DNA of 64,000 bases from Apiotrichum sp. Y4204 (taxonomy: Eukaryota; Basidiomycota; Tremellomycetes; Trichosporonales; Trichosporonaceae): positions 186,001 through 250,000 of the forward strand of contig JAMYHL010000079.1 of the NCBI GenBank assembly GCA_025531455.1. Reading direction: 5' to 3'. Under the pieces are notes generated by a model. It saw only the letters and a program-made list of their open reading frames with translations, was not told where the DNA came from and did no database searches. Within the stretch, counting starts at the first letter, position 1, and the number at the start of each line of letters is the position of its first letter. Shown piece after piece: positions 49,839-57,906 of the stretch. The position numbers and the translations under genes are program-made.

Positions 49839-52403
49839 ATGTACGGCCACACATATCATCTCGGCGACCACAGCCACTCATCGTCCGGCGACGACCACAA
49901 CAGCAGTGGCGGAGGAGGAAGCGCCGCCAGCGCGGCCGCCACACCCCCAACCAGCACCTCGATTCGCCCGGCCTCGCCGAGCCTGCCGGACGGGCCCGAC
50001 GGTCCTAGTCCTGCCCAGAGACTCAAATCGCTATCAATCAGCCGATCAGCCGCAGGTGCCACTCTGTCAGGAGGAGGCGGCGCCGCCTCATCCCCGTCAC
50101 TCGGCATGACTCCCGTCAACACCAGGTCGTCGTCTCCGACGGCCGCTGGAATGACGGGCTTCCAGTTTGGGCCAGACGGTACATCTAGCTCAAGCGACAA
50201 CAACCCGCCCACGCGCACGAGCAGCCGCGACTCGAATCGCAAGGTCAGCCCCAAGACGCCTCCTCAACACTACCACCCGTATTTCATCTCGGGGACTGCG
50301 CACTCGCGCTCCCTCCTGCCACAGATGCCACTTGCCTCGAGGACGCGCTCGCCACTCGCGATGGGCGGCTTCGGCGCAACCAACCACTCGCCGTCATTGT
50401 CCCCTGTCCCTTTTGCTGCTGCGGGATTCCAGCAATCCTCGTCGTTCCAGCATTCCGCGGCGCCCGACTCGGCGTTGTCGTCCACCCCCGGATCACACCT
50501 CCGCCCCGGCAGTCTTTCCCGTCCGCTGCCGCCACCCACCGTGGGTCGTCCATATGGGTCGCAGGGCTCAGTCCCAACCCCACTCTGGCCACTGAGCCCC
50601 TTCACCGTACATGCTGATGGGAGTCAGGCCCCAAGCCCCGTCTTGGCGGGGACAGCGGTGGCAAGCCCAGTGAACCATTATTCGGAGCTCCCGGGCGGTT
50701 CGGCGTCAGGACCTGCGGGGTCGTCAGGACCATCACCCCCCACAGCGAGGTCATCACTCGCGGACCACACCCCTGACGGCATTTACGATCCGTACCATTT
50801 TGGCGTTAAGACCGAGTGGCGCGACGGGTCATCGGGTGCCTCGAGCAGCACTGTGCGTTGGAAAGACCGCAGCGACGGCACCGTCAGTGGTGGGGTGAAC
50901 AATCCCGGGAACCCAATTTCCAGTAACCTTGGAGGCGGAGGAAGCGGTCCTCCTGCCAGTGGTACCAGCTCATCGCCCTCCGGTGCCATGTTGTCTCCGC
51001 TTAACGGCCTCAACCCCATGACTCAAGTTGACGGCTCAACTGGTCCCCAGCTGCAATCAACCGACAGCAACGAGGCGAGTCCTCAGGGTGGATCTGGGCC
51101 GCTCTTCGGCGCCTCCAATGGCCACGAACGCGTCTTCAGCTTTTCCTACGAATACGATTACGAGAGGCAAGGGGAGTCGTCGAGCGACGGACGCGCGTTC
51201 CGTCCTGGCGCCGCCACCGCCGACTACCAGGCCAGTCACACGCTCTATCCCCAGTTTGGGGGGCATCACCCCCAGTCACAGTCTCAACAGCAGGCCCAGC
51301 AGCATCATGAGAACCGCTTCCCCCAGCCAAGCCAATTTCCGCCCCCGGCTGCTAAGGCTCACCCATCTCACGCGATTGTGGCGCAGCCTCCCGAGGTGGA
51401 CGGTTACGTGCCTGCTCGTCTCCGCCTCGTGCCCCCACAGCTGACTACGGGTCTGAGCACAAACCACACGCACTACAGCGCAGCACCCTCCTATTCCCCG
51501 CCTCCAGAGTATGCGTCGCACTCGCACTACGCTCCCACGCACCCACCGTACCCCTCGTGGCCCAATGTCCCGCCTCCCGGAAACACATTTTTTGTTCCTC
51601 CCGATATGGACGGCGGCGGCCTCGGGGTCGGCAGCATGGTCAGCCTTGGCGTCCGTCAAGACGAGTACCACCCCTGGGGTGCTCCCACTGCGCCCCCACT
51701 CGCCGGTAAGCAACCCGACGGCGTGGCATCAAAGCAGCCGCGTCGTATGGGATCCGCCCCCTCCCTGGTAAATGTGAGTGCACTCCTCCCACTACGGCTG
51801 ATGCAGACCGGTGTCAAGAACAAGCCCAAGCCCCCCCGGCGATTCCCATGTCCGGACTGCCCCGAGGCCTTTACTCGACGGAACGACCTAGTGGTAAGTG
51901 AGATTCACATAACAGCAGCTCACAGCAGCGCCACCGGCGAAAGCACAGTGCGTACATAAGTTGATGTTGAAGCGTCATCATCATCACCCCCAATCTGCTA
52001 ACCCTCAGCCGGCGAGAAGCCGTTTGTGTGCGAAGTGTGCAGTCATGCGTTTGTGAGTCATTCGGGTGATTTGGGATCGGAACTTGGCCTGAATTGGGAA
52101 CTGGAGAGGAGTGGGAGTGAGAGAGTGGGTGGAGATGAAGAGAGTAAGAGCGTGACCGGGATGAGTTCGATATTGAGCGGCAAGGTCTCACTCGTCTCAC
52201 AAGGCTGAGTGTGGTGTTCCCATGACGAGTAAAACTTCGAGTCCGTTTGCAGCGTGTTACCTCCCAGATCCGTCCCCGTTTGTAATGCACACTCACATCA
52301 GGCTCGCAAGGACAAGCTTTTGATGCACATGCAGCGAGCCGAGCAGTGCAGCGGCCGCCAGGCAGCGCGCGGCCCGCACGGGCGGAACACGCCTGCCAAC
52401 TAG
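49839..52403 (+). CDS. C2H2 zinc-finger transcription regulator
   Basis: Five exons (49839-51773, 51807-51893, 51929-51947, 52009-52052, 52302-52403) encode 728 residues. The first 645 residues are Ser/Gly/Pro/His-rich disorder. At the end are two zinc fingers: finger 1 CPDCPEAFTRRNDLVRHRRKH (in the order C-x2-C-x12-H-x3-H, residues 660-680), the linker TGEKPF, and finger 2 CEVCSHAFARKDKLLMH with a final Cys (MQRAEQC) instead of the second His. It ends soon after. Paired TGEKP-linked fingers at the C-terminus of a long disordered protein are typical of fungal DNA-binding regulators; I cannot name the orthologue. Exon 3 is only 19 nt and codes for the finger-1 recognition end RHRRKH, so skipping it would destroy the finger and shift the frame. 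Confidence 0.85.
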
Positions 52404-53005
52404 GCTATGTATCATTAACCCATAAAGCGACCGCGACCACTACGACGCAAAATGTACACCTTTCTCGCCCTCGTCACGGCCTTTTCCATCCATCTCGTCT
52501 TTATCATCTCATGAATGCCCCACCTGCAAATAATTTGGTACACTACCCATTTCTGCCACCAATCGCTCGCCATCTCTGCTTGTCGCGAGCAACCAGACTG
52601 GAAACACACCTCTAGTTTGTAGTTTAGCCCCGTCCCATCTATGCAATATTTCGTTCATGCGGATAAGAGGAGTGTCTAACCTCGATAAGCGTTTTGATAT
52701 TTTCTTCTCAGTTCACCGAAGTTGGGGGTGGTAAGCAAGTATCGGATTACTTTGTGCCATACGACGACATGCAGATGGTGAGTGTTAATGACTGACCCTT
52801 GGGGGACCAGACTTGAGTCATGATGATGGGCTACGAACGCATTCTCACTCGCAGAGTCACAATGGCATGCATGCAACAGATGTGTATCAACGAGGGCACA
52901 AACAAACAGTCACGAAGGGAAATGACAAGATAGAGGAAATCAAAAGAAGGTGGGAAAAGATGCAAGCCAGCGAGAAGCAACGAAGCACGCCGCACAGACC
53001 ACGGC
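52404..53005. other. Convergent spacer after the zinc-finger gene
   Basis: About 600 bases with no credible coding region, AT-richer than average, fitting two 3' flanks. Confidence 0.5.
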
Positions 53006-54703
53006 TCATTCTTCGTCATCCCCAAAACCCCAGCCATCATCCTCCCCAGCAAACGTCCAGCGCTCGGCTTCGTCGTACCCCCACTCGCCGTTCTGGGGTT
53101 TACGCACAACGAGCGCCTCGACACAGATAATGTCCTCATCGCCGGCATTCAGGAAGTGGTCCTCGGGGCTCGCTGCGGCGGTGGGCGCGTCGTCCACTGT
53201 AGTAACGTCTGCAAACGAGAGGGATAACGAGTCTAATGGCAGCGCGAGGCCGTCTATAAACGCGTCGTCAGGGGTGGCCGTCTCGCGCCGCTGCTCTTCC
53301 GCGAGGCCGCTGTGTGTGCGCGCGAGGCGCAGGCTGCTCGGCCTTGCTGGCTGGTGCGGGAGTCGATGGCCAGCCGGGAAAACTGACGTGCTTGGCGCAT
53401 GCCCGATGGCCTCGGCGACGAGCGACGACGACGGGCTCGGGCTCGTGTAAGGCATCGGAGACGTGCCGTCGCCACGGAGGAGGTCAAGACGGCGCTGTTC
53501 CCTTCGTGCGGCGGCCTTTCGGTTTTTGAGCTCCGCACGAGATATCGGCTGCTCCTCCATGTCCAGGTGGAAAGGCGGAGGCTCGTCGTCGGACGCAGAG
53601 AACGTGGCAGATGAGCCGCTGCAGACGCTGTCGCCATCCGTACTCTTTTCGCGAGCCGCGCGGCGTTCGCTCCGCGTCTTGACCTCGGGGACGGCCGCGC
53701 CCAAGCAGCGTGTGCCCCGTCGCGGAAGGCCGTTTCGGTCCAAGTCCGGGCGGCGGGCGAGCCAGGGGCTCTGCGACGAGGCTGATGAGCTGAGACCAGG
53801 TGAATCAGGAGTGGCAAGCGAAGGCGAGAGCACAATCTCCTTGAGCACAATGACCGTCGCGCCAACATCGGAAGCCATGCGCTCAAGCGTCTGCAAGCTG
53901 GCGTCCATCTCAGCACGTGTGAGGCCAATGACGGTGCCGTCGTCGCCTAGGCCAAGCTCGTAAATCGCCTCGTTCTTCCCCTGCTTGAGCCGCCACAGCA
54001 TCTGCGTCACGAGCTTCCCGAAGCGTTCGGGGCTGGGTTCGATGAGCTTGAGCTTGTACTCGATATGACCATCCTTGTCGCGTTCCGCGGCCAGCTTGGG
54101 CGTAGACGGCACGATGTGCGGGCTGCCCCCTGGCGCGGGCGTTACAAGAGCGTGCCGCGTGACGTCAGAGTCGGGGGCGGCGAGGAGGCGGTCCCAGTCA
54201 CGGAGCGCCTGCGACTCCGCGTCGCTGTCGGGCGTGTGTGGCGTAAAGGGAGGGGTGGAGCCAAGGGAGCCAGGTAACGAACCGCGACGCGAGCGCGGCG
54301 GCTGAGTCGTCGTCGAAAGCGAGTGGGCAATATCGTGCCACGGGGAGGGGCGCCGGCCGGTCAGTGCAGGGTCATTCTCGACGCTTCCGGTGCTGTCGAC
54401 GCTGGTACCGTTGGGGCTTCCATTGGCGCCACCATAGTGCTCGCAGTCCACATTCGGAACCTTCGTCGCCTTCGCACAGCCAATTTTGGCAGTGCCAAAC
54501 GCCCCGCCAAAGCTGGTGGCAACGGGCTGTGGCGCCGCTAATGGAGGCGACCGCTGGGCTATCTTGGCGGGCATACCGCCTTGTTTCTCAGGACGCGCGA
54601 TGGAGTGCTCAGTGGGCGTGCCGTATGTGTATGGCGCGTAAGGGTATGCGGCGCTTGTATATCTGTATGCGCAACGCTGTATTGGCCGGGGTTCGCAGGT
54701 CAT
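53006..54703 (-). CDS. GTPBP1/2 N-terminal-domain protein lacking the GTPase domain
   Basis: An intronless frame of 565 residues. Residues about 214-290 (HIEYKLKLIEPSPERFGKLV, then LKQGKNEAIYELGLGDDGTV, GLTRAEMDASLQTLERMA and GATVIVLKEI) match the short N-terminal region of GTPBP1/GTPBP2 translational GTPases. No P-loop, DxxG or NKxD motif follows; the rest is Ser/Pro/Arg-rich with an acidic, aromatic end (GEWGYDEAERWTFAGEDDGWGFGDDEE in spaced form). So this protein carries the domain alone, in a disordered setting. The start was set at the first ATG in frame (54703); an upstream GTG-led extension has no support. Its role is unknown; binding to the ribosome or exosome, as for GTPBP1, is speculation. 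Confidence 0.75.
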   Translation of the reverse strand: MTCEPRPIQRCAYRYTSAAYPYAPYTYGTPTEHSIARPEKQGGMPAKIAQRSPPLAAPQPVATSFGGAFGTAKIGCAKATKVPNVDCEHYGGANGSPNGTSVDSTGSVENDPALTGRRPSPWHDIAHSLSTTTQPPRSRRGSLPGSLGSTPPFTPHTPDSDAESQALRDWDRLLAAPDSDVTRHALVTPAPGGSPHIVPSTPKLAAERDKDGHIEYKLKLIEPSPERFGKLVTQMLWRLKQGKNEAIYELGLGDDGTVIGLTRAEMDASLQTLERMASDVGATVIVLKEIVLSPSLATPDSPGLSSSASSQSPWLARRPDLDRNGLPRRGTRCLGAAVPEVKTRSERRAAREKSTDGDSVCSGSSATFSASDDEPPPFHLDMEEQPISRAELKNRKAAARREQRRLDLLRGDGTSPMPYTSPSPSSSLVAEAIGHAPSTSVFPAGHRLPHQPARPSSLRLARTHSGLAEEQRRETATPDDAFIDGLALPLDSLSLSFADVTTVDDAPTAAASPEDHFLNAGDEDIICVEALVVRKPQNGEWGYDEAERWTFAGEDDGWGFGDDEE

Positions 54704-55220
54704 GCGATGGGAGGCGCTGCACTGCGGGGTCAGTCGTGGCCGTGCGGGTTGGGAGGGTTGAGAGGGCGGACCCTGGAGACGCACTTTACTTGTCAGGTGA
54801 GGGCACCGATGTCAACGTGTGGAGACGGAGTGGGCGCGGAGGAGGGGTATCGGTGGCAAACAAGCGACTTTGGGAGCGAGGGTGATGCCAAAAGGCTACG
54901 TGGTGGCGAGGGAGGTTAAGAGTACAGCTGAGATGGGCAGAGATGTGACTCGATGGACATGAAGTGAGAAGAATAACAAACATCTCTCTGGTGGCCGCAT
55001 TCGACTCGAATGCGATGGGAAGGACTGACGGATCGGGGGATTTGTGCCAAACGCGGGGCGTGCGGGGCTGGAGTGGGGGATGCATTAGACAGGATTTTTA
55101 TCCCGCACCCCCAGATAGTGGGTGATGACGATGACACAATCAACGCCAGCGACAAATACATTTCTGATCGCGGCCAACCACTTACCAACCACCTACTCAC
55201 CCAACTCCTTCTCACACACA
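54704..55220. promoter_or_regulatory. Shared promoter between the GTPBP1-domain gene and GPI8
   Basis: 517 bases between divergent starts. No coding region. The last 60 bases before GPI8 are an A/C-rich leader. Confidence 0.5.
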
Positions 55221-56700
55221 ATGCTCCTCCAGCTTCGCCGCTGGGCGGCGCTTCTCCTCATGCTGGCAGTTGCGCTGCTTGCTGCTGCGGACGAGCCGCA
55301 GGAGAAGCGGCATACGAACAACTGGGCGGTCCTTGTTGGCGCGTCGCGGTATTGGTTCAACTATCGTGTGAGTTCAAAGAGGGATCTGGGTAGACACCAG
55401 GAAGGAGAGAGCGGCTACAACCTCTTTGACAGCCGTTTCCATTCTAGTTCTGTTTATCTTGGACCCTCCATCTGCTCCTTCTGGCGGTCACTCACTCCAG
55501 CACATGTCCAACACGCTCGCGATGTACCGTACGATCAAGCGGCTGGGTATCCCCGACCAGAACATCATCCTCATGCTCGCGGATGATGTGGCGTGCAATG
55601 CGCGCAACGTCTTCCCTGCTACAGTGTTTGGCAACCGGGACCGCCAGATGGATCTGTATGGGGACTCGGTCGAGGTTGACTACGGAGGATACGATGTGAC
55701 GGTGGAGAACTTCTTGCGGCTGCTTACGGGTGAGTTGTGATGGCTGAGTGCTGTCCAACGCTCGCTTTATAGCCATTCTGCGTTCATGCTCACACCAGGC
55801 CGCGTCGACGAGAATGTACCTCCCAACAAGCGCCTGCTCTCGGACGCGTCATCCAACGTCTTCATATTCATGACAGGGCACGGCGGCAACGAGTTCCTCA
55901 AATTCCAGGACAACGAGGAACTGAGCGCTTTTGATATCGCCGACGCCGTTGAGCAGATGTGGGAGAAGCGGCGGTACGTAGTGGAACAAGATCCTTCTGA
56001 CCCCTCAGGTACAACAAGCTCTTCTTCATGATCGACACGTGTCAGGCCAACACGATGTTCTCCAAGTTCTATTCGCCTAACGTGATCGCGACAGGCAGTG
56101 CGAAGATGGGGCAGGACTCGCTCTCGCACCACTCGGACATGGAGATTGGCGTGGCTGTCATCGACAGCTTTACGCACTTTGTGTTGCATTACCTTGAGAA
56201 CATCAACAAGACGTCCAAGGAAACCTTGCAGGACATGGTGCGTAGGGCGAGAGCTCAGAAGCGGACACTGCACACGGAATGCTGAATACTGACTGCCCCA
56301 GTTCGACGCGTACGACCCGCGCGCAATCTACTCCGACCCGGGTGTCTCCACCCACCTGTCGCGTACGCCAGCGAGCGAGATCCGCCTCACGGATTTTTTC
56401 GGTGCCATCGCCGGCGGCGTTGAGGTCGCCGAGACGCATGAAGAGGGTGCGGAGGGTATGTCAGCGAAGGGATGGGACGCAGTCCCCTCGGCGGCAGGCA
56501 GTGAGGGCGATGCGGACGCCACGCGTGCGGCCCGCCCGGTGCGCCCGCTCCGCCCTATCGCTAAATGCAACAACCTGTCGCAGGAGCGCACAACATATGT
56601 TCCCCCTCCGCATAAGGTCACTCCGTTGCAGGGCCTCGTTGGGAGTGCAGTAATTGCCGGCGCGGGTGCGGCGGCCTTCGCGTTTGTGCGTAGCAGATAG
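55221..56700 (+). CDS. GPI8: GPI-anchor transamidase catalytic subunit Gpi8/PIG-K
   Basis: Five exons (55221-55367, 55501-55729, 55799-55973, 56009-56237, 56302-56700) encode 392 residues. A signal peptide ([19 protein letters not shown], about 5-23) leads into [36 protein letters not shown] and [14 protein letters not shown]. The caspase-like (C13) dyad is H153 in TGHGG and C195 in MIDTCQA, matching yeast H157/C199. A C-terminal membrane helix (about 370-388, [18 protein letters not shown]) anchors it in the ER. It cleaves the GPI-attachment signal and transfers the GPI. Introns are 36-133 nt. It converges with the TMEM97-like gene, stops about 85 bp apart. Confidence 0.96.
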
Positions 56701-56784
56701 AGATTTGTCATAGATCCATGTATATCCTTGCATCAGATGGATGGTTTTCCAGACCACCCCGATTCCGAATGTGGCTATTCGAAA

Positions 56785-57417
56785 CTAGAGACGCTTGGCA
56801 TCCTGTGCGGCCTGCACGATGCTGACGAGGCGGCAGCCATAGTCAACAGCCATGGCAAGCGGAATGAAGAGGAACGGGACGTAGCTGGAGAGGAGCATGC
56901 CGAGCTCGCTGGCATTGAGCGGAGGCAGCGGCTCGGGGCCGGCAAGAAGCGCCTGCAGGACGGGGAGCAGCGTCGTCGCCGTGGACGCACCGTACGCCAC
57001 TAGGAGGGGGTAGACGCGCTTGTCGTCTGGATATAAGTAATTACTTCTCTCCTTTTCACTCACTCCTCCACAGCCCCCACGCGCCGAGCACGAAGCACGG
57101 CAGCTGGAATCCGCCCTCGAGGTAGAAGAACGTCTTGAGCCAGGCCCACTGCGGCTTGTGCGCCATCACGCCGCCAAGCACCGGATCCCGCGTCATACTC
57201 AGGTACCACTCTACGAGGGCCGCTGCCGGCGTGCCCGCCACCCAATGGGCGGGGTACAACCCCTGCATGTCGACCATGAGCGTCGTCGGCTGCGGTTAGT
57301 TGGATAACACTAGGGGCGTACAATGTGCATCTGGTGTCAGTGGGATACAAATTGGTGACCTACGACCAGGAAGATGAAGTACACGCGGTCAAGCGCGCGG
57401 CCCGCAAATCGCGACAT
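56785..57417 (-). CDS. EXPERA-domain membrane protein (TMEM97 / sigma-2-receptor-like)
   Basis: Four exons (57364-57417, 57322-57330, 57064-57289, 56785-57026) encode 176 residues, the same length as human TMEM97. The first helix reads RVYFIFLVMHIPTTLMVDMQ, matching the family's HIP-x-T-x3-D motif; then WVAGTPAAALVEWYLSMTRDP, KTFFYLEGGFQLPCFVLGAW, and two more helices (GASTATTLLPVLQALL; SSYVPFLFIPLAMAVDYG). EXPERA proteins of this group are ER/endomembrane proteins linked to sterol handling. Exon 2 is just 9 nt (ATG CAC ATT, residues M-H-I), between introns of 33 and 32 nt; without it the conserved His is lost. Intron 3 is 37 nt. Confidence 0.88.
57322..57330 (-). other. 9-nt microexon (Met-His-Ile) in the TMEM97-like gene
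   Basis: The minus strand reads gtaggt...cactgacaccag, ATGCACATT, gtacgc...ccaactaaccgcag. Both flanking introns have GT-AG ends and CTGAC/CTAAC branch sites. The nine bases supply the family-conserved H-I of the HIP motif in frame. Confidence 0.75.
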
Positions 57418-57906
57418 CGTGAATGAGAGATTGAGGGAGACGTAGAGTAGGAGAAACGACTGACAAAGTTGTTGTGCAACATTTATTGCAGTCCGAAAGG
57501 ACCTCCACTCTGGCGGTTGGTTGTTGATCGGACGATGGTGGGTGGAGGTGGACAAGCTGTCCGTCAGGTGGCCGCAGGGCAGGAAGGACGCAACTTCCAA
57601 TGCATCGCGATGCATCGATCTACCTGCCGACAACTACAGGTTATGCGATGATGATCTGCAACCTACTCAGGTACTCAGAACCGCGGCACCGCATGCCAAT
57701 GATGATCTTTACCAAAAAGCAAGACGACTTCGGCTGCGCGGCTGCACGATGGGAAAACGTGCAACAACGGTGGCAGATCAAGTTTCAGATTCATCCGTGT
57801 AAATACTCCGAGAATCGTGACGACGCCAGACTTCCTGTGAATACTGTACAATGCCCAACTGGCCGATCTTCAACTATGCTCACCCTCACCGCTCACTCCT
57901 CACTAC
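57418..57906. other. Spacer: promoter of the TMEM97-like gene and 3' flank of the Cys-rich gene
   Basis: About 490 bases with no credible coding region. An inverted CCAAT-like attgg-free region; nothing else notable. Confidence 0.4.

Noticed and set aside
54704..54784. 27-codon upstream extension of the GTPBP1-domain frame
   Set aside because: It has no ATG (it would start at GTG), so the first ATG at 54703 was used.
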